From: Alphaproteobacteria bacterium
GTDB taxonomy: Bacteria > Pseudomonadota > Alphaproteobacteria > JAUHZC01
DNA length: 64,000 nt
Assembly (NCBI GenBank): GCA_023898725.1
Contig: CP060236.1
Span: forward strand, 624,501 to 688,500
Direction: 5' to 3'
A program made the translations under genes and the position numbers. Positions 16,653 to 25,285 of the stretch are shown one piece after another. Within the stretch, counting starts at the first letter, position 1. Each line of letters opens with the position of its first letter. Below the pieces are notes generated by a model. That model saw nothing but the letters and a program-made list of their open reading frames with translations, was not told where the DNA came from and ran no database searches.

Positions 16653-17843
16653 ATGTCGAAAGAGAAGTTTTTGCGGGATAAGCCGCATTGTAATATAGGA
16701 ACGATTGGTCACGTGGATCACGGTAAGACGACGTTGACCGCAGCGATTACGAAGGTGTTGTCTGAGTCTGGTGGAGCGGTGTTTAAGGCGTATGATCAGA
16801 TTGATGGAGCTCCTGAGGAGCGTGCGCGTGGTATTACGATTTCGACGGCCCACGTAGAGTATGAGACAGGCAATCGTCATTATGCGCATGTGGACTGTCC
16901 TGGTCATGCGGACTATGTGAAGAATATGATTACCGGTGCGGCTCAGATGGATGGAGCTATTTTGGTTGTTTCTGCTGCTGATGGTCCGATGCCTCAGACC
17001 CGGGAGCATATTTTGTTGGCGCGTCAGGTTGGTGTTCCAGCGATTGTTGTTTTTATGAACAAGGTTGATCAGGTTGATGATCCTGAGTTGTTGGAGTTGG
17101 TTGAGCTTGAGATCCGTGAGCTGTTATCGAGCTATGATTTTCCTGGTGATGATATTCCTGTGGTGAAGGGTTCTGCGTTGTGTGCGCTTGAGAATCGTGA
17201 TGCGGAGCGTGGTTCTGAGGCGATTAAGTCACTGATGAGTGAGGTTGATCGTTATATACCTCAGCCTGAGCGTGCGGTAGACAAGCCGTTTTTGATGCCT
17301 GTTGAAGATGTGTTTTCGATTTCTGGTCGTGGTACGGTTGTGACGGGACGTATTGAGAGTGGTGTTGTGAAGGTTGGTGAGGAAGTATCGATTGTTGGTG
17401 TTCGTGATACGACGAAGACAGTTGTGACGGGTGTTGAGATGTTTCGCAAGCTGTTGGATCAGGGTGAAGCTGGTGATAATGTTGGATTGTTGTTGCGCGG
17501 TACGAAGCGTGAGGATGTGGAGCGTGGTCAGGTTTTGGCGAAGCCTGGTTCGATTACCCCTCATACGAAGTTTGAGGGAGAGGTATATATTCTGACGAAG
17601 GAAGAGGGTGGTCGTCATACGCCATTTTTTAAGAACTATCGGCCACAGTTTTACTTCCGTACGACGGATGTGACGGGTACGGTTGAGTTACCGGATGGCG
17701 TTGAGATGGTTATGCCTGGCGATAACGTGAAAGTGGTTGTTGAGTTAATAGCCCCTATTGCGATGGAAGAGGGTCTGCGTTTTGCTATCCGTGAGGGTGG
17801 GCGTACGGTCGGAGCCGGTGTCGTCGCTAAGATTATTAAATAA
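16653..17843 (+). CDS. tuf: Elongation factor Tu, copy 1
   Basis: GTPase of 396 residues that delivers aminoacyl-tRNA to the ribosome. The P loop GHVDHGKT is at residues 19-26, the G3 motif is DCPGH and the G4 motif is NKVD. Its protein sequence is identical to copy 2 at 32575; the DNA differs at only three silent positions. This is the tRNA-linked copy, followed by tRNA-Trp and secE. Codon choice is narrow (ACG, GCG, AAG and TTG dominate), unlike neighbouring ribosomal genes. The 20 bases after the stop match copy 2 through to the rpsJ start codon, so this copy seems to have been overwritten by the str-operon copy. Confidence 0.98.
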   Translation: MSKEKFLRDKPHCNIGTIGHVDHGKTTLTAAITKVLSESGGAVFKAYDQIDGAPEERARGITISTAHVEYETGNRHYAHVDCPGHADYVKNMITGAAQMDGAILVVSAADGPMPQTREHILLARQVGVPAIVVFMNKVDQVDDPELLELVELEIRELLSSYDFPGDDIPVVKGSALCALENRDAERGSEAIKSLMSEVDRYIPQPERAVDKPFLMPVEDVFSISGRGTVVTGRIESGVVKVGEEVSIVGVRDTTKTVVTGVEMFRKLLDQGEAGDNVGLLLRGTKREDVERGQVLAKPGSITPHTKFEGEVYILTKEEGGRHTPFFKNYRPQFYFRTTDVTGTVELPDGVEMVMPGDNVKVVVELIAPIAMEEGLRFAIREGGRTVGAGVVAKIIK

Positions 17844-17906
17844 GGAATTTATACGTAATGATCATAAGGGGGTAGGGTGTTTGCTCATGCCCCCATTGTG
17901 TGTTAT

Positions 17907-17982
17907 AGGAGTGTAGCTCAACTGGTAGAGCGTCGGTCTCCAAAACCGAAGGTTGGGGGTTCGATCCCCTCCACTCCTGCCA
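17907..17982 (+). tRNA. tRNA-Trp (CCA)
   Basis: 76-base tRNA. The acceptor AGGAGTG (17907-17913) pairs with 17972-17978, the anticodon CCA is at 17940-17942, the T-loop is TTCGATC, and CCA is encoded at 17980-17982. It sits between tuf and secE, the standard place in alphaproteobacteria. Confidence 0.97.
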
Positions 17983-18001
17983 ACCTGATAACGAGGAATA
18001 T

Positions 18002-18199
18002 ATGTCGAAATTAACTCCTGCGCACTTTGTTCGCCAAGTTCGTCAAGAAATGGCGAAGATTACCTGGCCAACTCAAAAAGAAACAAGTGTTTCTATTATA
18101 ATGGTTTGTGTTATGGCTGTTATTTCTGCTCTGTACTTTGCTCTTGTGGACAATACCCTCATGTTTGTTATTGGTAAAGTTCTAGGGTTTGGGGGTTAA
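18002..18199 (+). CDS. secE: Preprotein translocase subunit SecE
   Basis: Small subunit of the SecYEG channel, 65 residues. The amphipathic segment VRQVRQEMAKITWPTQKET (residues 11-29) is the conserved SecE signature. A single membrane helix fills about residues 34-55. It partners with SecY at 42964. Its stop is one base before the nusG start. Confidence 0.96.
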   Translation: MSKLTPAHFVRQVRQEMAKITWPTQKETSVSIIMVCVMAVISALYFALVDNTLMFVIGKVLGFGG

Positions 18200-18200
18200 T

Positions 18201-18731
18201 ATGGCTGCTCGTTGGTACGTCGTGCATGTTTATTCTAGTTTTGAGAAAAAAGTAGCTGAGATGATTAAAGAGCAAGCTCTTCGCAAGGGTTTGGACGGAT
18301 TTATTAAAGAGGTGTTAGTTCCAACCCAGAGCGTCATAGAGGTAAAGCGTGGCGAGAAAGTGAACGCCGAGCGTCAATTTTTCCCTGGCTATGTGCTTGT
18401 TAACATGGAACTCGACGATGATGCGTGGCACATGGTGCGCAATATTCCCAAGGTGACAGGTTTTTTGGGTGCGCAAGGAAAGCCTGCCCCTGTGAGTCAA
18501 AAAGAAGTTGATCGCATTATGAATCAGCTGGAAGAGGGCGTCGCAAGTGTTCACTCGGTCGATGATTTTGAAATTGGGCAAGAAGTTCAGGTTTGTGATG
18601 GTCCTTTTTCCTCCTTCAATGGTATTGTGGAGGAAATTGATCAAGCGCGGTTGCGTCTCAAGGTGTCTGTGTCGATTTTTGGGCGTCCAACGCCTGTTGA
18701 TCTTGAGTTTTCTCAGGTAAAGAAACTTTGA
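18201..18731 (+). CDS. nusG: Transcription termination/antitermination factor NusG
   Basis: RNA-polymerase-associated factor of 176 residues. The NGN domain starts ARWYVVHVYSSFEKKVAE and a C-terminal KOW domain contains GPFSSFNGIVEEID. The frame is open 12 bases upstream, but the ATG at 18201 matches the family start and lies one base after the secE stop. NusG couples RNA polymerase to ribosomes and to Rho. Confidence 0.96.
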   Translation: MAARWYVVHVYSSFEKKVAEMIKEQALRKGLDGFIKEVLVPTQSVIEVKRGEKVNAERQFFPGYVLVNMELDDDAWHMVRNIPKVTGFLGAQGKPAPVSQKEVDRIMNQLEEGVASVHSVDDFEIGQEVQVCDGPFSSFNGIVEEIDQARLRLKVSVSIFGRPTPVDLEFSQVKKL

Positions 18732-18828
18732 TATTTTTTATAATAATGCTTGCATAATTTGTGTGATTCGGTAAAAGAGGCGTTATAAAGCATTGTTTTC
18801 TTCATTATTCTAAGGAACTAGGTACGTT

Positions 18829-19260
18829 ATGGCTAAAAAAGAAATTGGAATTATAAAGCTCCAAATCCCTGCTGGGAAGGCAAACCCCGCACCGCCTGTT
18901 GGCACGGCTCTGGGTCCGATGGGTCTTAATATTATGGAGTTTTGCAAGGCCTTTAACGCAAAAACGCAAAATGATTTTGAGCCGGGAACCCCTGTTCCTG
19001 TTGTGATTACGGCCTATGCGGATCGCACGTTTACTTTTATTATGCGCAAACCTCCTGTGAGTTTCTATCTCAAAAAAGCGGCCAACCTAAAGGCAGGGAG
19101 TAAAACACCTGGTAGTGCCCTTGTTGGTAAGTTAACGATGGATGATATTCGTAAAATTGCCGCAGACAAGATGGAAGATATGAATGCGACAGATGTTGAG
19201 GCAGCCTCTCAGATGGTCGCTGGATCGGCGCGCTCAATGGGTATCGAGGTAGTGGAGTAA
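18829..19260 (+). CDS. rplK: 50S ribosomal protein L11
   Basis: 143 residues, standard L11 of the GTPase-associated centre. The proline-rich N-terminal segment AGKANPAPPVGTALG (residues 14-28) and the C-terminal RNA-binding domain ending GTARSMGI-like (here GSARSMGIEV) are both present. The stop overlaps the rplA start by one base, so L11 and L1 are translationally coupled as in other bacteria. Confidence 0.98.
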   Translation: MAKKEIGIIKLQIPAGKANPAPPVGTALGPMGLNIMEFCKAFNAKTQNDFEPGTPVPVVITAYADRTFTFIMRKPPVSFYLKKAANLKAGSKTPGSALVGKLTMDDIRKIAADKMEDMNATDVEAASQMVAGSARSMGIEVVE

Positions 19261-19946
19261 TGACTATGGGAAAACGCATCAAAAGCATTCGTGAAAAATT
19301 GCCGCACTCTGAGGTTTCTCTCAGAGATGCTGTTGTATCAATAAAGGATTCTGCCTCTGCAAAGTTTGATGAAAGTATTGAAATTGCCATGGGTTTGAGT
19401 TTGGACACACGAAAATCTGATCAAACCATTCGTGGAATGGTTTCTCTTCCGAATGGAACGGGGAGAACGGTTCGTGTGGCTGTTTTTGCACAAGATGAAA
19501 AAGCGAAAGAAGCCAAAGCGGCTGGGGCTGATATCGTGGGTTCTGATGATCTCGTGAAAATGATCAAAGAGGGAAAGATCAACTTTGATCTATGTGTTGC
19601 AACGCCAGATATGATGGGAATGGTTGGACAGGTTGCTAAGGTTCTGGGTCCTAAGGGGCTTATGCCCACGCCTAAGTTAGGGACTGTGACGCAAGATGTT
19701 GCTGCTGCTGTTTCTTTGGCAAAGAAGGGTCAGGCTGAGTTCCGTGCCGATAAGTCGGGTATTGTTCACGCTGGTGTGGGCAAGAAAAGCTTTTCTGTTG
19801 AGTCTCTTATTGAGAACATTAAGGCCTTTGCGTCTGCGGTTGTTAAGGCCAAACCAGCAGGGGTGAAGGGTTCTTTCTTAAAGTCAGTTCATCTTTCTTC
19901 AACCATGGGTGGATCTGTAAAGGTTTTGCTTGCTGAAGTGAAATAA
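19260..19946 (+). CDS. rplA: 50S ribosomal protein L1
   Basis: 228 residues. It carries the L1 signature in the segment VLGPKGLMPTPKLGTVT near residue 127 and ends in the typical KLSSTMG-like tail (HLSSTMGGSVKV). L1 forms the stalk that helps release E-site tRNA, and in many bacteria represses translation of rplKA. The ATG at 19260 overlaps the rplK stop; a second ATG two codons later is possible. Confidence 0.98.
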   Translation: MTMGKRIKSIREKLPHSEVSLRDAVVSIKDSASAKFDESIEIAMGLSLDTRKSDQTIRGMVSLPNGTGRTVRVAVFAQDEKAKEAKAAGADIVGSDDLVKMIKEGKINFDLCVATPDMMGMVGQVAKVLGPKGLMPTPKLGTVTQDVAAAVSLAKKGQAEFRADKSGIVHAGVGKKSFSVESLIENIKAFASAVVKAKPAGVKGSFLKSVHLSSTMGGSVKVLLAEVK

Positions 19947-20073
19947 TGAGTGTATAAGGCTCATGCGTTCGTTTGTCTGAGACCGCTGGTACGTTAAGTT
20001 TAATGATGTTCCGCCCGCGTAGATAAGCAGTCTTCTCCTACGTGCGTCCGTATTATTTATTAAGGAGTTTGAA
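19947..20073 (+). promoter_or_regulatory. Probable L10 leader of rplJ-rplL
   Basis: The 127-base gap between rplA and rplJ ends with a clear AAGGAG ribosome site and includes several GC-rich potential hairpins. In most bacteria this gap holds the mRNA leader that the L10-L12 complex binds to repress its own synthesis. Assignment rests on position and length; I did not fold it. Confidence 0.4.
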
Positions 20074-20586
20074 GTGCAACGCCAAGAAAAAGAAGTTTTT
20101 GTTAGTGATTTATCACATCAGTTCCACTCAGTAGAGGCTGTTTTTGTTACAAAGCAATCTGGCCTTTCTGTTGCTCAAGCAACGGTTTTGCGTCAGCGTA
20201 TCCGTAGTGTCGGGGCAAACTATCGTGTGGCTAAGAACACACTTGTTCGCCGTGCCCTTGAGGGTACAGCCTTTGAGGCGCTTCTGGGTGTATTTAGTGG
20301 CCCCACGGCTGTAACGTTTGCCACAGATCCGGTTGCTGCTGCAAAAGCAATCGTTGATTTCTCTCAGGCTAATGAAAAAATCGAGGTGATTGCCGGTGTT
20401 ATGGGGGGGGTCCTTCTTTCCCGGGATGAGGTTGTTGCTCTTTCCAAGTTGCCGTCATTGGACCAATTGCGTGGTATGCTTATTGCATTAATCAGCACTC
20501 CAGCGACACGCATTGCCCGTCTTGCCTCCGAACCAGCTGCTATGACGGCGCGACTAATTTCTGCATACGCAGAAGCGAATAAATAA
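20074..20586 (+). CDS. rplJ: 50S ribosomal protein L10
   Basis: 170 residues, GTG start with AAGGAG eight bases upstream. It is the base of the L7/L12 stalk. Family features are the segment GLSVAQATVLRQRIRSVGA near residue 30 and VAKNTLVRRAL following it. A run of eight G (20403-20410) codes for Gly-Gly-Val without disturbing the frame. It is followed by rplL after 25 bases. Confidence 0.97.
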   Translation: MQRQEKEVFVSDLSHQFHSVEAVFVTKQSGLSVAQATVLRQRIRSVGANYRVAKNTLVRRALEGTAFEALLGVFSGPTAVTFATDPVAAAKAIVDFSQANEKIEVIAGVMGGVLLSRDEVVALSKLPSLDQLRGMLIALISTPATRIARLASEPAAMTARLISAYAEANK

Positions 20587-20611
20587 AGAAAACTTATAAG
20601 GAGTATACTAA

Positions 20612-20980
20612 ATGTCTGTTGATTTAAATAAAATTGTAAATGATTTGTCTGCGTTGAGTGTTCTGCAGGCAGCGGAGCTTTCTAAGATGCTCGAAGAAAA
20701 ATGGGGTGTTTCTGCGGCTGCTCCTGTTGCTGCAGCGGCTGCTGCTCCTGTCGCTGTTGTAGAAGAAAAGACTGATTTCGATGTTATTCTTGAGGCGGCC
20801 GGTGAGAAGAAGATTAATGTTATTAAAGAGGTGCGTGCCATTACGGGGCTTGGCTTAACAGAAGCTAAGGCGCTTGTGGATGGTGCTCCTAAGACAATTA
20901 AAGAGGGTGTTGCTAAGGCCGAAGCTGAGGAGCTAAAGAAGAAACTTGAGGAAGCTGGGGCAAAGGTTGCTCTCAAGTAA
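20612..20980 (+). CDS. rplL: 50S ribosomal protein L7/L12
   Basis: 122 residues. An N-terminal dimerisation helix, an Ala/Val-rich hinge (residues 34-50) and the C-terminal domain EKTDFDVILEAAGEKKINVI are all typical. The C-terminal domain recruits translational GTPases. AAGGAG-type site upstream. Multiple copies per ribosome are anchored by L10. Confidence 0.98.
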   Translation: MSVDLNKIVNDLSALSVLQAAELSKMLEEKWGVSAAAPVAAAAAAPVAVVEEKTDFDVILEAAGEKKINVIKEVRAITGLGLTEAKALVDGAPKTIKEGVAKAEAEELKKKLEEAGAKVALK

Positions 20981-21000
20981 CCTGTCTGAGTCTTAATCTT

Positions 21001-21031
21001 ATGGAGTGCTACAGGTGTAGTGCTCCATTTT
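21001..21031 (+). terminator. Hairpin between rplL and rpoB (possible attenuator or RNase III site)
   Basis: A stem with outer 6 bp (21001-21006 with 21023-21028) and inner 3 bp, separated by a two-base internal mismatch, runs into four T. In other bacteria this junction holds a partial terminator and processing site that lowers rpoBC output relative to ribosomal proteins. The weak T tract suggests attenuation, not full termination. Confidence 0.45.
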
Positions 21032-21075
21032 GCGCATTTGCAGGCATTTACCGTACTTAGAAGGGTTCGCAGCTT

Positions 21076-24000
21076 ATGGCTAATTCATTTACATCGCGTC
21101 ATCGTTTACGTAAGTCCTATGCTTCCATCGAAGCTGTGGCTGAGGTTCCTGACCTTATTGGTCTTCAGAAATCATCATTTGCTGATTTTTTGCAAATGAG
21201 CACGGCTCCTGCTGATAGGGGTTTGTGTGGAATTCAGGAAGTTTTTCATTCAGTTTTTCCTATTGTGGGCTATTCTGGGCGTGCGCATCTTGAATTTCTC
21301 TCCTATGAGATGGGCTCTCCTGAGTATGATGAAGATGAATGTCGCTATCGTGGTTTGACGTACGCGACTCCTTTGCGTGCAACGTTCCGTCTTGTTGTTT
21401 GGGATATTGATGAAGATACAGGTGCTCGTTCTATACGAGACATAAAAGAACAGACTATCTACATGGGCGATATGCCTATGATGACTGATCATGGTACTTT
21501 TATTGTCAATGGTGTTGAGCGTGTTATTGTTTCGCAAATGCATCGCTCCCCGGGTGTGTTTTTTGATCATGATTTTGGCAAAACGCACGCTTCGGGGAAA
21601 TACCTGTTCTCGGCTCGCGTGATTCCTTATCGTGGTTCTTGGTTGGATCTTGAGTTTGATGCCAAAGATATTCTGTATGTTCGCATTGATAGAAAACGCA
21701 AGGTCCCTGTAACGACCTTACTCATGTGTTTGGATAATGCTGATACGGCAAATAAGCGTTTGAAGGCTGGTGTTCTCGATGCTTTTCCGAGTGCCTCTCT
21801 GGATTTCGAGGTTGCGGGCATGTCTCGTGAGGATATATTAAATACTTTCTACGCTCCACAGCAGGTGACTCAAAAAAATAAAAGTTGGAGTATTCCCTTT
21901 GATGCAGAGGCTTGGCGTTCACAAAAGTTAACGGACGATTTGGTCGATGCAACATCTGGCAGTGTTCTTGTTGAAAAAGGGACACGCTTGACCCCTCGCA
22001 TTCTTAAGAAATTGGCGGAACAAAAAGTAACAAACATTCTTGTTTCATCAGAATCCTTGATGGGTCGATTTGTGGCGCGGACTCTTACCAATAAATCCAC
22101 AGGTGAGGTCATTGCTGAGGCGGGGGATGAAATCACGGATACCCTTTTGGCGTCGTTGGACGCTCACAACGTCACCTCCTTTGAGATTTTGAATATTGAT
22201 TTCGTCCATGTAGGGCCTTATTTGCGCAATACGCTGGCGATTGATAAAAACATGTCCCGTGCCGAAGCGCTTGCAGATATCTATCGTGTTTTGCGCCCTG
22301 GCGAGCCTCCCACCCTTGAGGGTTCAGAGGCTCTTTTCTATGGACTTTTCTTTGATAAGGATAAGTATGATCTCTCTGCTGTTGGTCGTGTAAAAATGAA
22401 CTCGCGGTTGGGTCTTTCTCTGCCTGACGATCACCGTGTTCTTTCGCGCGACGATATTATTCGTATGATTAAAATCCTCCTTGAGCTTAAGGATGGCCGT
22501 GGGGATATCGATGATATTGATAACCTAGCGAATCGCCGTGTGCGCTCGGTGGGTGAGTTGCTGGAAAATCACTACCGTTTGGGTCTCTTGCGCATGGAGC
22601 GCACCATTCGTGAGCGCATGGGTTCCGTGGATATTGAAACCGCCATGCCCCATGACTTGATCAACGCAAAACCAGCAGCGGCATCGCTGCGTGAATTTTT
22701 TGGATCTTCACAGCTTTCTCAGTTCATGGATCAAACAAATCCTCTTTCAGAAGTTACCCATAAGCGCCGCTTATCTGCGTTGGGCCCCGGTGGATTGTCT
22801 CGAGATCGTGCAACGTTTGAGGTGCGCGATGTCCATCCCACGCATTATGGCCGAATATGCCCGATTGAAACACCCGAGGGTCAAAACATTGGTTTAATTA
22901 ACTCCTTGGCATCCTATGCGCGTGTGAATAAATATGGGTTTATTGAAACTCCATACCGTAAAGTAGTTGATGGCAAAGTAACATCAGATGTTTTGTACTT
23001 GTCTGCGATGGAGGAGTGGCGTTGCACCATTGCCCAGGCAAATGCGCCTGTGAATGACAATGGGACCTTTGAGCAAGAGTTCGTGAATTGTCGCAAGGCG
23101 GGTGACTTTATTATTGCCCCCCCAGGAGATGTTGATTATATCGATGTGTCACCAAAACAGGTTGTTTCGGTAGCTGCAGCATTAGTTCCGTTCTTGGAAA
23201 ATGATGATGGTAACCGGGCTCTTATGGGGGCAAATATGCAGCGTCAGGCTGTTCCACTTATTGTCTCTGAGGCGCCACTCGTTGGCACAGGCATGGAAAA
23301 AGTGGTAGCCCAGGACTCTGGGGTCGTGATTCGTGCGCGTCACTCTGGAGTTGTGGATCAAGTTGATGCAAACCGCATCGTGGTTCGCGTTGATGTTTCT
23401 GATAATGATGGAACGCCAGGAGTGGATATTTATAATCTGAAAAAATACCAACGAACGAACCACAGTACCTGCTTAAACCAGCGCCCCATTGTGTGTGTGG
23501 GTGATATGGTTACCAAAGGCGATGTCATTGTTGATGGTCCTTCGACAGATGAGGGAGAATTAGCACTGGGCCGGAATGTTTTGGTCGGATTTTTGTCCTG
23601 GAACGGCTATAACTTTGAAGACTCTATCATTATCTCTGAGCGGATCGCTCGTGATGACGTTTTCACTTCGATCCATTTGGATGAATTTGAAATAATGGCT
23701 CGCGATACCAAGTTAGGACATGAGGAGATCACCCGTGATATTCCTAATGTGGGTGATGAAGCGCTGCGCCATTTGGATGAAACTGGAATTGTGTCTATTG
23801 GTGCAGAAGTGGAGCCAGGAGATATTTTAGTAGGTAAGGTGACCCCTAAGGGTGAGGCGCCTGTAACACCGGAAGAAAAACTGCTTCGTGCGATTTTTGG
23901 CGAGAAAGCATCAGACGTTCGGGATAGTTCAATGCGTGTGCCGCCGGGAATAACGGGGACGGTTGTTGATGTGCGGGTTTTTTCACGCCGAGGTGTTGAG

Positions 24001-25260
24001 AAAGATGAGCGCGCATTAGCCATTGAGCAGGCGGAGATCTCTCGGATGGTGAACGACCGTGAGGATGAGCGAAAGATTCTTGAGCGTGCTTTTTACGCGA
24101 ATCTGCGAGAGGTTCTTCTCGGGAATGTTGTGGCCAAAACACATAAAGATATGAAAAAAGGCACCGAGATTACAGAAAATGCTCTTGAGACGCTTGGGAA
24201 GCTTGAGTGGAAAAATATTACAGTTTCTGATGAGGCGGTTGTTTTGACGCTTGATGCGATTAAGAAAAAACATCTCGAAACAATAGACGCGTTAATGGAG
24301 CGCTATGATCATAAAATTGAAAAACTCCGTCGGGGGGATGAATTAGCCCCGGGAGTTTTGAAGATGGTCAAGGTCTTTATTGCTGTAAAGCGCAAGCTGC
24401 AGCCGGGTGATAAAATGGCCGGCCGTCATGGTAACAAGGGTGTTGTTTCTTTCGTGGCTCCTATTGAAGATATGCCTTATCTTGAAGATGGCACTCCTGT
24501 TGATATGATCTTGAATCCTCTTGGTCTTCCCTCGCGGATGAACGTTGGGCAAATTCTCGAGACTCACCTTGGTTGGGCCTCTGCGGGACTTGGTCATCAG
24601 GTTCGCGCGTTATTGGATAAGGTGGAAAAAGACGGTACAGGCAAAACAGAAGATCTGCGCCAGGGGCTTAAAGCAATTTATCACAATACAAAAGATGCCA
24701 AAGAGATTGATGCGCGCTCGGATGACGAAATTCTGAGGATGAGTGCGCGTCTTTCGCATGGTGTTCCCATGGCTACGCCTGTTTTTGATGGTGCGCATGA
24801 AGGCGACATTGTGGATGAGCTAGAGCGGGCAGGTCTAGATGTTTCTGGTCAAGTTACACTCTATGACGGCCGGACAGGTGAGGCTTTTGATCGCTCGGTT
24901 ACTGTTGGTTATATGTATATTTTGAAACTTCACCATTTGGTTGATGACAAAATTCATGCACGTTCAATTGGGCGCTATAGTCTTGTGACGCAACAACCAC
25001 TGGGTGGTAAGGCTCAATTTGGTGGCCAAAGATTTGGTGAAATGGAGGTCTGGGCACTCGAAGCGTATGGGGCTGCTTATACTCTTCAAGAAATGCTAAC
25101 CGTTAAATCTGACGATGTATCTGGGCGTACAAAAGTCTACGAATCTATTGTTCGAGGGGATACAACATTTGAGGCGGGGGTTCCGGAATCATTTAACGTT
25201 CTGGTCCAAGAGCTAAGATCACTCTGTTTGAACATCGAGCTTGGTAAACAGGCCGCATAA
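21076..25260 (+). CDS. rpoB: DNA-directed RNA polymerase subunit beta
   Basis: 1394 residues, full length for alphaproteobacteria. The N-terminus has the usual LIGLQKSSFADFLQ segment. The rifampicin-region core GSSQLSQFMDQTNPLSEVTHKRRLSALGPGG is present in split form near residue 555, and the active-site motif GDKMAGRHGNKGVVS lies near residue 1110. At the rifampicin-region positions I can compare, the residues look wild type. The beta subunit forms the catalytic cleft with beta'. Confidence 0.99.
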   Translation: MANSFTSRHRLRKSYASIEAVAEVPDLIGLQKSSFADFLQMSTAPADRGLCGIQEVFHSVFPIVGYSGRAHLEFLSYEMGSPEYDEDECRYRGLTYATPLRATFRLVVWDIDEDTGARSIRDIKEQTIYMGDMPMMTDHGTFIVNGVERVIVSQMHRSPGVFFDHDFGKTHASGKYLFSARVIPYRGSWLDLEFDAKDILYVRIDRKRKVPVTTLLMCLDNADTANKRLKAGVLDAFPSASLDFEVAGMSREDILNTFYAPQQVTQKNKSWSIPFDAEAWRSQKLTDDLVDATSGSVLVEKGTRLTPRILKKLAEQKVTNILVSSESLMGRFVARTLTNKSTGEVIAEAGDEITDTLLASLDAHNVTSFEILNIDFVHVGPYLRNTLAIDKNMSRAEALADIYRVLRPGEPPTLEGSEALFYGLFFDKDKYDLSAVGRVKMNSRLGLSLPDDHRVLSRDDIIRMIKILLELKDGRGDIDDIDNLANRRVRSVGELLENHYRLGLLRMERTIRERMGSVDIETAMPHDLINAKPAAASLREFFGSSQLSQFMDQTNPLSEVTHKRRLSALGPGGLSRDRATFEVRDVHPTHYGRICPIETPEGQNIGLINSLASYARVNKYGFIETPYRKVVDGKVTSDVLYLSAMEEWRCTIAQANAPVNDNGTFEQEFVNCRKAGDFIIAPPGDVDYIDVSPKQVVSVAAALVPFLENDDGNRALMGANMQRQAVPLIVSEAPLVGTGMEKVVAQDSGVVIRARHSGVVDQVDANRIVVRVDVSDNDGTPGVDIYNLKKYQRTNHSTCLNQRPIVCVGDMVTKGDVIVDGPSTDEGELALGRNVLVGFLSWNGYNFEDSIIISERIARDDVFTSIHLDEFEIMARDTKLGHEEITRDIPNVGDEALRHLDETGIVSIGAEVEPGDILVGKVTPKGEAPVTPEEKLLRAIFGEKASDVRDSSMRVPPGITGTVVDVRVFSRRGVEKDERALAIEQAEISRMVNDREDERKILERAFYANLREVLLGNVVAKTHKDMKKGTEITENALETLGKLEWKNITVSDEAVVLTLDAIKKKHLETIDALMERYDHKIEKLRRGDELAPGVLKMVKVFIAVKRKLQPGDKMAGRHGNKGVVSFVAPIEDMPYLEDGTPVDMILNPLGLPSRMNVGQILETHLGWASAGLGHQVRALLDKVEKDGTGKTEDLRQGLKAIYHNTKDAKEIDARSDDEILRMSARLSHGVPMATPVFDGAHEGDIVDELERAGLDVSGQVTLYDGRTGEAFDRSVTVGYMYILKLHHLVDDKIHARSIGRYSLVTQQPLGGKAQFGGQRFGEMEVWALEAYGAAYTLQEMLTVKSDDVSGRTKVYESIVRGDTTFEAGVPESFNVLVQELRSLCLNIELGKQAA

Positions 25261-25285
25261 CTAATCTAGGAACGGGAGTAAAACC

